From UBA287 sp034190325 (lineage in GTDB: Archaea; Thermoplasmatota; UBA186; UBA287), in assembly GCA_034190325.1 (NCBI GenBank), contig JAXHST010000052.1, positions 1-45,291 of the forward strand: a DNA stretch of 45,291 nt, read 5' to 3'. Below are positions 31,400 through 39,629 of this stretch, one piece after another. The notes under the pieces are model-generated. The model was not told where the DNA came from, ran no database searches, and worked only from the letters and a program-made list of their open reading frames with translations. Each line of letters opens with the position of its first letter. The stretch's first letter is position 1. A program made the translations under genes and the position numbers.

Positions 31400-31797
31400 T
31401 CATAGTGCATATTCTCCACAGTTCCTCTTTATATCAGAAATTTCTGGGATCCTTCCACTCTTGCCCCAGTGTCTGTTCGCCATCCCAGTCTCATATGTGT
31501 AGCTGGAAATATTTTCTAGCAAGAACACCAATCCCAAGAAATGTGAAGCTAACAGAAAAGGAGAAGGAGGTTGATTTTGATCCTCTTGATGATACAAAAA
31601 TCTGGTCTGAGCCTCTTATGCCAGTAGGCAGGATGGTTCTTAATCGTAATCCAAAAAACTTCTTTGCAGAGGTGGAGCAGGCTGCATTTGCTCCTTCAGC
31701 CCTTGTGCCAGAGATAAAACCTTCAGCAGATGAGATGACTTCTCTCAGGCTGGAGCGCTCTACCGCAGCTTCCTTGAGAAGGACAAAAGCCATTTGA
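31400..31797 (+). pseudogene. catalase remnant
   Basis: The frame from ~31560 to 31740 matches the centre of monofunctional heme catalases: LTEKEKEVDFDPLDDTKIW, PVGRMVLNRNPKNFFAEVEQ and AAFAPSALVPEIKPSADEM correspond to the family's DPFDvTKvWp..., vGrLvLNRNPeNYFAEvEQaAFsPa and vPGi..SpDkml. The heme-pocket His and Asn regions that should lie upstream, and the proximal Tyr downstream, are missing; the matching frame breaks into unrelated residues after ~31750. It is a dead fragment of about 60-80 codons. The 31269-31400 stretch holds only the eS1 promoter and nothing else I can recognise. Confidence 0.75.
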
Positions 31798-31852
31798 TAG
31801 ACAACATAGCTGTGGAGCTGAAAGCTGGTGTTCAAATAAGCACTATCGAAAG

Positions 31853-31884
31853 GAATATATGTACGCATGTGCATACGTGCATAT
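31853..31884 (+). promoter_or_regulatory. ars operon promoter with ArsR operator dyad
   Basis: The TATA-like GGAATATATG (31852-31861) lies about 26 bases before the ATG at 31883. Between them TATGTACGCATG (31858-31869) and CATACGTGCATA (31872-31883) form an inverted repeat with 10 of 12 pairs matching around a TG spacer. Binding there by the ArsR domain encoded immediately downstream would cover TATA box and start site, giving simple autorepression (inference). Confidence 0.65.
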
Positions 31885-32995
31885 GGAGTCTTACATAAGA
31901 ACTTTCAAAGCGCTGACTGATGATACAAGGCTGAGGGCTCTCATAGCGCTCCAGCATGCTGGGAGAGAGCTCTGCGTTTGTGAGCTTGCAGACGCTCTCA
32001 ATGAGACCCAGTACAACATCTCGAGACATATGAAGATATTGAAGGACGCTGGAATCGTGCAGGAGAGAAAAGACGGAAGGTGGGTCTTTTATCATCTGAA
32101 AAAGCCTGAAGAAGAGTTTATGGTAAAAATTTTTGAGTCAATAAGCTGTATTCGGGATGAAGCTCTTGTTGAAGACAACCGAAGACTGAATGCAGGGCAA
32201 GCCGTAAGAGGGGGCGGAAAATGTGATATAAAAATAGATAAAGATGAGAGCGAAGGATGCTGCGCAAGAGAAGAGCGGGCAGAAGATAGCATAAAAGATA
32301 TCGTCAGAAAAAAATATGGGGATCTCGCATCTGAGAGCGATTCCTGCTGTTCAGGCAATTCCTGCTTTTCAAATGATGTGATCGAAGAAGAATACGGAAA
32401 AGAGGATATTGCAAGCGTTCCGGCAGAGTCAATAATGGGATTGGGCTGTGGAAATCCTCTTGCTTTTGCAGAAATCAAAGAAGGCGACATTGTGCTGGAT
32501 CTTGGTTCTGGAAGCGGTTTTGACTGTTTTTTGGCGTCAAAAAATGCCAGAAGAGTGATAGGAGTTGATATGACTGAAGAGATGATAATAAAGAGCAAAG
32601 AACTTGCCGAACGCTATGGATACAGAAACGTCGAGTTTATGCATGGGGAGATAGAAGACCTGCCAGTTGATGATAATGCTATTGATGTTATTATGAGCAA
32701 CTGCGTGATCAACCTCTCTCCTGACAAGGAAAAAGTGTTCAGCGAGGCGTATCGTGTTCTCAAACCAGAAGGCAGGATGGTGATATCTGACATTGTCCTG
32801 GAAGGTGATCTTCCTGAAGAGGTAAAGAGAGATCCTGATGCATGGTGCAGCTGTGTTGCTGGCGCTATGAGGAGAGAGGACTATCTGGGGCTCATCAAAA
32901 GCGCCGGTTTTGATATAGTGAGCATAGATGAACGTCCATCAGATGACGTTATCACAAGCATAACGATAAAGGCAAAAAAAGGAGGCATGGAATGA
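31883..32995 (+). CDS. ArsR repressor fused to arsenite methyltransferase ArsM
   Basis: This ~370-residue protein joins two functions. Residues 1-~85 are an ArsR/SmtB winged helix: FKALTDDTRLRALIALQHAG, CVCELADAL with the metalloid-binding CxC-type pair, NISRHMKILKDAGIV and the wing KDGRWVFYHL. A charged linker leads to an ArsM-type SAM methyltransferase (~130-370): EGCCAREE and DSCCSGNSC, SIMGLGCGNPLA, motif I VLDLGSGSGFDCF, GVDMTEEMI, SNCVINLSPDK and WCSCVAGAM. The cysteines in the last motifs match those binding As(III) in ArsM. It should sense arsenite at the operator and methylate it. I chose ATG 31883; an earlier in-frame ATG at 31859 lies inside the TATA box. Confidence 0.85.
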   Translation: MESYIRTFKALTDDTRLRALIALQHAGRELCVCELADALNETQYNISRHMKILKDAGIVQERKDGRWVFYHLKKPEEEFMVKIFESISCIRDEALVEDNRRLNAGQAVRGGGKCDIKIDKDESEGCCAREERAEDSIKDIVRKKYGDLASESDSCCSGNSCFSNDVIEEEYGKEDIASVPAESIMGLGCGNPLAFAEIKEGDIVLDLGSGSGFDCFLASKNARRVIGVDMTEEMIIKSKELAERYGYRNVEFMHGEIEDLPVDDNAIDVIMSNCVINLSPDKEKVFSEAYRVLKPEGRMVISDIVLEGDLPEEVKRDPDAWCSCVAGAMRREDYLGLIKSAGFDIVSIDERPSDDVITSITIKAKKGGME

Positions 32996-33234
32996 AGATA
33001 GAAGTTCTTGGAGCCGGATGCCCGAAATGCAGGGCAACCGAGAAGAGGATAGAGGAGGTGGCGGAAGAGATGCGGGCGGATGTGGAGATCATTGAAATCT
33101 CTGATGTTGATGAGATAGTCAACAGGGGAGTGATGATGACCCCGGCGGTCTTTGTTGATGGAAAACTGAAGTCTACAGGCAAGGTGCCATCAAAAGAAGA
33201 GCTAAGAGCATGGATAGCAGGAAAACAGAGCTAA
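32992..33234 (+). CDS. thioredoxin-like CxxC protein
   Basis: This 80-residue protein has a minimal thioredoxin fold: MKIEVLGAGCPKC with the redox pair Cys10/Cys13, a helix RIEEVAEEM, then VMMTPAVFVDGKLKSTGKVP with the cis-Pro. It resembles the 'redox-active disulfide protein 2' family. It starts inside the last codons of the ArsR-ArsM gene (four-base overlap). In arsenic operons such proteins often pair with ArsP-like permeases and may hand thiols or reduce arsenical species. Confidence 0.85.
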   Translation: MKIEVLGAGCPKCRATEKRIEEVAEEMRADVEIIEISDVDEIVNRGVMMTPAVFVDGKLKSTGKVPSKEELRAWIAGKQS

Positions 33235-33240
33235 AACAAT

Positions 33241-34350
33241 ATGTGGTTTGAGATCTTTGAGGCGGGTATAGATTCCCTTCTCGAATACCTGTCTTTTCAC
33301 GTCCTGACGTGCCTGGTACCGGCCTTTTTTATATCTGGAGCAATAGCCGCCCTTCTCTCACAGAACACCGTGCTGAAATATTTTGGCGCTGATGCGAAAA
33401 AATTCGTCTCTTATGGCGTTGCCTCAATCTCAGGAACGGTGCTCGCTGTCTGCAGCTGCACCATGCTTCCGATGTTTGCAGGTATATACAAAAAGGGCGC
33501 CGGTATAGGCCCGGCGACCGCGTTCCTTTTTTCCGGACCGGCGATAAACCTTCTGGCTATAGTCCTGACCGCGAGAGTTCTGGGGCTTGATATTGGAGTT
33601 GCGCGGGGCGCAAGCGCAGTAATCATGGCCATAGTCGTGGGGCTGATAATGGCAAGTATCTTTGAACGCGGGAATGGAAACGCAAACGAAGGACGGGCGG
33701 TATCTCCAACAGATTATGTTGAAGCTCATCCAGAGAGGCCCTGGTACGTTACGTTGTTGTTTTTTGGACTGCTGATAGCGATACTTATTGTAGTCTCTTC
33801 AGGAGATATCCCTGCGGCTATCCGGGCTATTCTTGCCTGTCTGATGACTGCGGGTGTTGTAATTCTCGCCCTTCATTATTATTCAAGAGATGAGACCAGA
33901 GACTGGATGAACGAAACGTGGTGGCTGACAAAGAAGATCTTCCCGGTCCTGCTGGTTGGCGTGTTCATAATAGGCATGATAGGTGGTATCGCAGCCATCT
34001 ATGCGCCCTCACACAATCCTCAGACTGCCGTTGGAGAGATCATGAAGCCATATCTCGGTGACAGCTCCTTTCTCTCCTGCCTGCTGGCCTCGGTCATAGG
34101 CGCAGTGCTCTACATGCCGACCCTGCTCGAGGTTCCCATAGTCGGCGGCCTCTTTGGCTATACTGCGGGGCTGATGTCTCCGGGTGCCGCTCTATCGCTT
34201 CTGCTAGCCGGGCCGTCTCTCAGCCTGCCCAACATGATTGTGCTATGGAGCGTGATAGGAGCTAGAAAGACGGGTGTTTACGTCGCGCTGGTGATAGTGA
34301 TATCAACTGTCATTGGAGTGATCTTCGGGGGCATGAAAACGCTATGGTAG
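33241..34350 (+). CDS. ArsP/DUF318-family permease
   Basis: This 369-residue protein has about eight to nine membrane segments. Marker motifs are FFISGAIAALLSQNTVLKYFG, SISGTVLAVCSCTMLPMFAG with the CSCT pair, GPATAFLFSGPAINL and, in the second half, the inverted counterpart SVIGAVLYMPTLLEVPIVGG and GAALSLLLAGPSLSLPNMIV. This is the PF03773-type permease, members of which export methylated trivalent arsenicals (ArsP). Next to an arsenite methyltransferase, export of its methylated product is the natural reading, although many family members have unknown substrates. It starts six bases after the thioredoxin gene stop. Confidence 0.8.
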   Translation: MWFEIFEAGIDSLLEYLSFHVLTCLVPAFFISGAIAALLSQNTVLKYFGADAKKFVSYGVASISGTVLAVCSCTMLPMFAGIYKKGAGIGPATAFLFSGPAINLLAIVLTARVLGLDIGVARGASAVIMAIVVGLIMASIFERGNGNANEGRAVSPTDYVEAHPERPWYVTLLFFGLLIAILIVVSSGDIPAAIRAILACLMTAGVVILALHYYSRDETRDWMNETWWLTKKIFPVLLVGVFIIGMIGGIAAIYAPSHNPQTAVGEIMKPYLGDSSFLSCLLASVIGAVLYMPTLLEVPIVGGLFGYTAGLMSPGAALSLLLAGPSLSLPNMIVLWSVIGARKTGVYVALVIVISTVIGVIFGGMKTLW

Positions 34351-34392
34351 GGATGTTGATGACTGAAAGGAAATTTTGTGAAGGAGATAAAA

Positions 34393-34599
34393 ATGGATAA
34401 GAATTGGTATCCGATAATAGATCATGCGAGATGTGTGGGAGATCTTTATTGTGTGGAATTCTGTTCACCCGCTGTCTTTGAGGAAAAGAGTGGAAAACCT
34501 GGGGTAGTTAACCCTGAGAACTGCGTAGAATTCTGCCGGGGTTGTCAGAAGGAGGCATGTGAAAGTGATGCGATCACATATCTTGGAGAGGAGGTGTGA
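34393..34599 (+). CDS. small ferredoxin with Asp in a ligand position
   Basis: This 68-residue protein reads MDKNWYPIIDHARCVGDLYCVEFC, then NCVEFCRGCQKEACESD. The first cluster motif is Cys14-x2-Asp17-x2-Cys20-x3-Cys24: where most relatives have Cys, there is Asp, as in some hyperthermophile ferredoxins in which Asp ligates the cluster and the site can convert between 3Fe and 4Fe forms. The second group is Cys44-x3-Cys48-x2-Cys51-x4-Cys56. ATG 34393 has AAGGAGAT upstream; an in-frame GTG at 34378 is less likely. It overlaps nothing but ends two bases before the HdrA-like gene, so both are probably translated together. Confidence 0.82.
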   Translation: MDKNWYPIIDHARCVGDLYCVEFCSPAVFEEKSGKPGVVNPENCVEFCRGCQKEACESDAITYLGEEV

Positions 34600-34601
34600 G
34601 A

Positions 34602-34979
34602 ATGGATAAAAAAGGGATTTTACTGCGTGTTTCTCATGGCACGTGCCCATCGTTTAAAAAGATGGATATATCTACGGTTTTGAATCCCATAAGGCGGGAA
34701 AAACTCGTTGATTTTGTGGCAATCCATCCGCAACTCTGTGCTGATGACGGAAATGAATTTCTCAAAGCCCTTATGACAGATAAGGAAATCAATAAGTTGT
34801 TTGTAGCGGGTTGTGATCTACAGATGCAGCAAAAGATGTTCAGAGACGCATCTGATGATGCAGGTTTTGATGCCCGCAATCACGCTACGGCAGACATCAG
34901 AAATATGACAACAGAAGAGGCGGTAGATGCTACAAAGAGATTGATTGAGCAAAACAGTAAGGAGGCAAAAGATGGCTGA
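34602..34979 (+). CDS. stand-alone HdrA N-terminal-like domain
   Basis: This 125-residue protein aligns by eye with the N-terminal domain of heterodisulfide reductase subunit A: HPQLCADDGNEFLKALMTD corresponds to the YLCSdaGQeLIk segment, INKLFVAGCDLQMQQKMF to NRVVVAACSPRtHEplF, and DDAGFDARNHATADIRN to EEAGLNpYlfEmANIRE. Cysteines in HGTC, QLC and AGC could hold an iron-sulfur cluster, but the usual first CxC motif is reduced to a single Cys. The flavin domain of HdrA is absent, so it is probably a small electron carrier or adaptor for the neighbouring ferredoxin. GAGGAGGTG precedes ATG 34602. It overlaps the ACR3 start by eight bases. Confidence 0.65.
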   Translation: MDKKGILLRVSHGTCPSFKKMDISTVLNPIRREKLVDFVAIHPQLCADDGNEFLKALMTDKEINKLFVAGCDLQMQQKMFRDASDDAGFDARNHATADIRNMTTEEAVDATKRLIEQNSKEAKDG

Positions 34980-36036
34980 AATGAAACTTGGACTATGGCA
35001 GAAGTATCTCAGTCTGTGGGTTCTTCTATGCATAGCCGCAGGAACCGCTCTGGGTAGAATTTTTCCACAGGTATCCGATGTCCTGGCTGCGATAGAAATA
35101 GCGCATGTCTCAATACCAATAGCGATATGCCTGTTTTTCATGATATACCCCATAATGGTTCAGATAAGTTTTGGAGAGGTAAAAAATGCTCTGAGGTCTC
35201 CGAGACCTATTGCGGCCACGCTTGTGATGAACTGGGCTGTAAAACCATTCACAATGGCATTTTTTTCATGGTTGTTCATAAACGTGATATTCTTAAGATT
35301 TATGCCCACAACAAGCACTGAGACCCTGCAGGGGGTCATGCCGCTAACGCAACAGTACAATGCAGGTCTTATATTCCTGGGGGTGGCGCCATGCACAGCA
35401 ATGGTGCTGGTCTGGAGCTATCTGGCTGAAGGAAACATGGGCCACACCTTTGTCATGACAGCGATAAATACCATTATGATGGTTGTGTTGTATGCCCCAC
35501 TTGCAACCCTGCTTCTCGGAATATCTGGCATAACAATACCATGGGAGACTATTGCTCTGACAGTTATTGTTTACATATGCGCTCCGCTGGCTGCAGGCTG
35601 GTTTACAAGGTGGTACGCTCTGAAAGCAAAAGGAAGGGCATGGTTTGAAGAGCGTCTGGTGCCTTCACTGAGCAGAACCTCAATAATAGCTCTGCTGATA
35701 ACTCTTATAGTGCTCTTTGCTTATCAGGGCAATGCTATAATAGAGCTGCCAGCCATCATAGGAATGCTCGCTGTTCCAATATTCATAAATATTGTAGTTA
35801 TATTCTCTATAGCTTATATTCTATCAAAAGCTATAGGGCTTGGCTATGAAGATGCAGCTCCAACCGCCATAATAGCGGGCAGCAACCACTTTGAAGTTGC
35901 AATAGCGACGGCAACAACCCTATTCGGTCTCAATTCCGGGGCCTCTTTAGCCACTGTTGTTGGAGTGTTAACGGAAGTGCCCATAATGCTGTTCCTTGTA
36001 TGGCTGTGCAAAAGAACAAGGAGCTTTTTCAGATAG
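34972..36036 (+). CDS. acr3: arsenite efflux permease ACR3
   Basis: This ~354-residue bile acid:Na+ symporter-fold permease has ten membrane segments. The hallmarks are LFFMIYPIMVQISFGEV, the essential Cys141 in FLGVAPCTAMVLVWSYLAEG, NHFEVAIATATTLFG and the conserved Glu in VLTEVPIMLFLVW. It exports As(III) using the proton gradient. ATG 34972 is chosen because AAGGAGG lies six bases upstream; an ATG at 34945 is in frame but lacks such a site. It is the last gene of the arsenic operon. Confidence 0.93.
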   Translation: MAEMKLGLWQKYLSLWVLLCIAAGTALGRIFPQVSDVLAAIEIAHVSIPIAICLFFMIYPIMVQISFGEVKNALRSPRPIAATLVMNWAVKPFTMAFFSWLFINVIFLRFMPTTSTETLQGVMPLTQQYNAGLIFLGVAPCTAMVLVWSYLAEGNMGHTFVMTAINTIMMVVLYAPLATLLLGISGITIPWETIALTVIVYICAPLAAGWFTRWYALKAKGRAWFEERLVPSLSRTSIIALLITLIVLFAYQGNAIIELPAIIGMLAVPIFINIVVIFSIAYILSKAIGLGYEDAAPTAIIAGSNHFEVAIATATTLFGLNSGASLATVVGVLTEVPIMLFLVWLCKRTRSFFR

Positions 36037-36340
36037 GCTCTTTCTGGATGCGCCTGGAAAATCAACAGCAAAAGAGACGGACAAATCCTGCACAATATGC
36101 AGCAACCATAATGCGCTCTGTCCTGTACCTTTCTCTTTATCTCTTGCTGGCGGATCTCATTTCCCTGCCCCTTTAAAGAGCGCTCTCAGAGGATCTCTTT
36201 ACATAATGAATGACGCTGCTTCACTGAAGAGAACACCAGGGATGTAAAAATGAGCAACCAATGGTAACGGATGAATCTGGTGATCTTTATACAAGGGCAT
36301 CATACAAAAAAGGTTAAATCAGGTATAAACAATACCATTC
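36037..36340. other. intergenic stretch after acr3
   Basis: No gene is supported. One frame contains a short Cys-rich piece (SCTICSNHNALC, 36090-36125) without a start or family resemblance. Near the end a GGTTAAATC / GGTATAAAC pair (36312-36330) could serve as promoter of the TPI gene. Confidence 0.5.
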
Positions 36341-37012
36341 ATGCTTGACGTACCGATAGTAATACTTAATGTGAAGTGCTACGAAGAGGCAACAGGAGAG
36401 GCTTTGAACAGGATAATCGACGCTATGAACAAAACCGCTTTAGAATATGGCGTTTCTGCAGCCATCGCTGTCCAGGCAAGTGATATTTACAGATCTTCTC
36501 TAGTATCAAAGATCCCAATCCTTGCGCAGCATGTTGATGCCACAAGCTATGGGAGCTTTACAGGCCACATATTGCCGGAAGCAGTAAAATTTGCAGGGGC
36601 AAAGGGATCGCTGGTGAATCACTCAGAATACAGGTTAGAACTATGGGCTATAGATGATATAATTAAGAGATTGAAGAGCCTGGAGCTAACACAGGTTATC
36701 TGTAGCAACAATGATGATGTGAGCAGGGCTGTTGCCGCCTTTGAGCCGGATTTCGTTGCTGTAGAGCCACCGGAGCTCATAGGTGGTGATATCTCTGTAT
36801 CAAAGGCAAAGCCAGAGATCGTCAGCAATAGCGTTGAAAAAGTAAAGGGGATATCAGAGAGAACGAAAGTGCTGTGCGGTGCGGGAATAAAGAACAGCGA
36901 GGACGTCTCAAAGGCTATCCAGCTCGGAGCAGATGGTGTTTTACTTGCTAGCGGCATAGTGAGAGCAAAGGATATGTACAGAGCTTGTGAGGACATATTT
37001 AGAGGAGTATGA
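36341..37012 (+). CDS. tpiA: triosephosphate isomerase (archaeal type)
   Basis: This 223-residue enzyme is of the short archaeal type that forms tetramers. Catalytic residues are visible: Asn10 and Lys12 in LNVKCYEEA, the electrophile His94 in LVNHSEYR, and the base Glu142 in AVEPPELIG; the phosphate loop is CGAGIKNSEDV / GVLLASGIV. It interconverts dihydroxyacetone phosphate and glyceraldehyde 3-phosphate, matching the aldolase and pyruvate kinase genes 6 kb away. It overlaps the prenyl synthase start. Confidence 0.95.
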   Translation: MLDVPIVILNVKCYEEATGEALNRIIDAMNKTALEYGVSAAIAVQASDIYRSSLVSKIPILAQHVDATSYGSFTGHILPEAVKFAGAKGSLVNHSEYRLELWAIDDIIKRLKSLELTQVICSNNDDVSRAVAAFEPDFVAVEPPELIGGDISVSKAKPEIVSNSVEKVKGISERTKVLCGAGIKNSEDVSKAIQLGADGVLLASGIVRAKDMYRACEDIFRGV

Positions 37013-37932
37013 TGTTTGAGGATAAGATCACAGAGATTGAAGGAGAGCTCAAAAATGTTCTGGATAGCAGAATCCCTGAAGATCTGCATGATGTCTGCGC
37101 ATACCTTCCGTTAGCTGGGGGGAAAAGACTAAGACCTCTTTTGGCTCTTTTATCCTGCGAAGCTTTTTCTGATTATAGAAGAGCTATGCCCTTTGGCGTT
37201 TCCTTAGAGCTTATACACAATTTCACCCTCCTGCATGATGATCTCATGGATAGAGATACTATCAGAAGGGGGATAAAGACAGCTCACGTCGTCTATGGTG
37301 AGCCTTTAGCGATTCTGGCAGGAGACGCGCTCTATTCCATAGCATTTGAACACATCGCAGACAGCTATGATAATGCATTAGCGAGAGCATTATCAAAAGA
37401 AACCGCCCATATGACACTGGATATATGCCATGGTCAGAGTTTGGATATGGCATATGAAAATGCTGAGCCTTCAGAGGAAGAATATTTGAATATGGTCTAT
37501 AAGAAGACGGCTGTTTTCTTTGAAAAAGCAGCTTTTTGCGGTGCTATCATAGGCAATGCTGATGAAAGCTCTGCCAGAAGCCTTGGCGAGATGGGCAGAT
37601 ACATGGGCATGGGTTTCCAGCTATGGGACGATCTTTTGAGTGTAACAGGTGATGAAGAAAAAACAGGTAAAGCGGTTGGCAATGACCTCGTCAGGGGAAA
37701 AAGAACACTGGTTATCCTCAGAGCAAAGAAACGTGGCGTTACCCTGGGAGCTCTGGGTGATCAGAATGCAGGAGAAGAGGAGTTGATGGATGCTGTAAGA
37801 GCTTTGAGGGAGTGTGGGGCTGTTGATGAGGTAAAAAACATTGCTGAGGATTATTTCTCAAAGGCGAGAAGCAAGGCCATAAACGGAGAGCTTGTAGATT
37901 TTATAGATATGGTGAGGAAAAGGGAAAAATGA
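37009..37932 (+). CDS. polyprenyl (geranylgeranyl) diphosphate synthase
   Basis: This 307-residue trans-prenyl synthase has GGKRLRPLL, the first Asp-rich motif DDLMD (77-81) followed by DTIRRG, and the second region GFQLWDDLLSVTGDEEKTGKAVGNDLVRGKRTL. Such enzymes build the C20 (or C25) chains of archaeal membrane lipids; chain length cannot be read with certainty. ATG 37009 overlaps the TPI stop; ATG 37012 with AGAGGAG five bases upstream is equally possible. Confidence 0.9.
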   Translation: MMFEDKITEIEGELKNVLDSRIPEDLHDVCAYLPLAGGKRLRPLLALLSCEAFSDYRRAMPFGVSLELIHNFTLLHDDLMDRDTIRRGIKTAHVVYGEPLAILAGDALYSIAFEHIADSYDNALARALSKETAHMTLDICHGQSLDMAYENAEPSEEEYLNMVYKKTAVFFEKAAFCGAIIGNADESSARSLGEMGRYMGMGFQLWDDLLSVTGDEEKTGKAVGNDLVRGKRTLVILRAKKRGVTLGALGDQNAGEEELMDAVRALRECGAVDEVKNIAEDYFSKARSKAINGELVDFIDMVRKREK

Positions 37933-39626
37933 GAGTGAGTGCAGTAATCGCATTTGCCTTAAAAAATGCTGTTGAGCATGGGGGTAAAGCATCCTTAAAA
38001 GCCGTAATCCCCAAGGTTTTTTCAGGCACAAACCTGGAGCTCTCAGATGAAAGCGTTCTTAAAAATTTTGGTTATGAGGATGACCTTTCGGTAGAGAAAA
38101 AAGACGTGCCAGCTATAGCTGAAAAGATCGTCAGCGCAGTTAACTCTCTATCCAAGGAAGAGCAAAAGAAGCTTATGGGAGCTTTTTCTTTTGAGGAGAA
38201 GAAAAAGGAGGAAAAGACGCTTTCATTACCTCAGGCTGAGAGGGGTAAGGTAGTCACAAGATTTCCTCCAGAGCCCAATGGCTATCTTCATATAGGGCAT
38301 GCGAAGGCAGCATTTATAGATTATGTCTGTGCAAAGGAATATGAAGGCAGATTCCAGCTTCGTTTTGATGATACTAACCCTCTCAAGGAGGAGGCTATAT
38401 ACTATGATGAGCAAAAGAGGGACCTCAGAGCTCTGGGCATAGCATGGGATGAAGAGCTCCATACGAGCGACGATATTGAGCTCTTATACTCCTATTGTGA
38501 AGAGATGCTTAAAAAGGGATGTGCATATGTATGCACCTGCAGCGAGGATGAGATAAGGAAGAAAAGAAGCGCCGGGATGGAATGTGAATGCAGGGCCAGA
38601 GATGAAGAAGAGAACCTCACACTATGGAAAGAAATGCTCGAGGATCTAAAGGCTATAGTCAGGCTAAAAGGCGATATGAAGAGCCAGAACACAGCCTTCA
38701 GAGATCCAGCGCTCTTTCGTGTTATAGAAGCAAAGCATCCAAGACAGGGGAATAAGTATAGAGTCTGGCCTACCTATGATTTCGCAGGAGCAATAGAGGA
38801 TAGCATACATGGTGTAACACATGCCTTTAGAAGCAAGGAGTATGAGCTCAGGGATGCCGTATACTTCAGTGTTCTTGAGTGCCTGGGGTTAAGAAAGCCA
38901 ATTCTCATGGAGTTCTCAAGACTGGAGCTTGAGAATATGCCAGTTTCAAAGAGGTTGCTAAAGCCGCTGGTAGAGAAAGAAAATATGGGATGGGATGACA
39001 TAAGACTGCCAACAATAAGAGGGCTCTTGCGCAGGGGATTTCTACCTCAGGCCATAAAAGAGTTTGTTCTTAGTTTAGGTTTTTCAAAGAGCGAAGCGAA
39101 GCCTTCCATAGAGATCCTTGAAGCAATAAACAGAAAGCTTCTGGATCCCGTAGCGAAAAGATATTTTTTTGTGCCGGAACCCGTAGAGCTTGTAGTAAAG
39201 GACGCTCCTGAGCTCGCCATAGACCTGAGATTGCATCCAGAAAGAGATCTGGGCTATAAGCACATAGAGACTGAAGGGCATTTCTTCGTGAGCAGGCAGG
39301 ATCTGGGGGAAGGGGAGATAAGGCTGAAGGATCTATACAACATAAGGGTAGAAAGCATAGGGGATAGAGCTTATGCATCCTTTGTGTCCAGAGCGATGAA
39401 GGGAAACGAAAAGAAGATCCAGTGGGTCACTGAAAATAGCTTTGAGGTTGAGGTGATAAAAGCTAACGGTTTGATAAATAATGGTGAGGTTGTGCCTTTA
39501 GAGAGGATAGCAGGGTTGCTCGAGGGCTCTGGTAAAGAGATAGAAGAGGGAGAGCATGTGCAGTTCGAACGTTTTGGTTTCTGCAGGAGAGATAATGAAA
39601 GCAGATTCTCCTATACGCACAGGTGA
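37929..39626 (+). CDS. gltX: glutamyl-tRNA synthetase (archaeal, GlnRS-like type)
   Basis: This 565-residue class Ic synthetase has an N-terminal helical domain (~1-95), then TRFPPEPNGYLHIGHAKAAF with the HIGH motif near 120, RFDDTNPLKEE, the GlnRS-like RVWPTYDFAGAIEDSIHGVTH, and a KMSKS equivalent PVSKRLLKP near 338. The C-terminal half is the beta-barrel anticodon-binding type of archaeal/eukaryal enzymes. In archaea it is nondiscriminating and also loads tRNA-Gln, which GatDE then amidates. ATG overlaps the prenyl synthase stop (ATGA). Confidence 0.95.
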   Translation: MRVSAVIAFALKNAVEHGGKASLKAVIPKVFSGTNLELSDESVLKNFGYEDDLSVEKKDVPAIAEKIVSAVNSLSKEEQKKLMGAFSFEEKKKEEKTLSLPQAERGKVVTRFPPEPNGYLHIGHAKAAFIDYVCAKEYEGRFQLRFDDTNPLKEEAIYYDEQKRDLRALGIAWDEELHTSDDIELLYSYCEEMLKKGCAYVCTCSEDEIRKKRSAGMECECRARDEEENLTLWKEMLEDLKAIVRLKGDMKSQNTAFRDPALFRVIEAKHPRQGNKYRVWPTYDFAGAIEDSIHGVTHAFRSKEYELRDAVYFSVLECLGLRKPILMEFSRLELENMPVSKRLLKPLVEKENMGWDDIRLPTIRGLLRRGFLPQAIKEFVLSLGFSKSEAKPSIEILEAINRKLLDPVAKRYFFVPEPVELVVKDAPELAIDLRLHPERDLGYKHIETEGHFFVSRQDLGEGEIRLKDLYNIRVESIGDRAYASFVSRAMKGNEKKIQWVTENSFEVEVIKANGLINNGEVVPLERIAGLLEGSGKEIEEGEHVQFERFGFCRRDNESRFSYTHR

Positions 39627-39629
39627 TAA

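Noticed and set aside
36040..36250. Cys-containing frame after acr3 (SCTICSNHNALC)
   Set aside because: No start codon context, no family resemblance, and competing frames are equally open.
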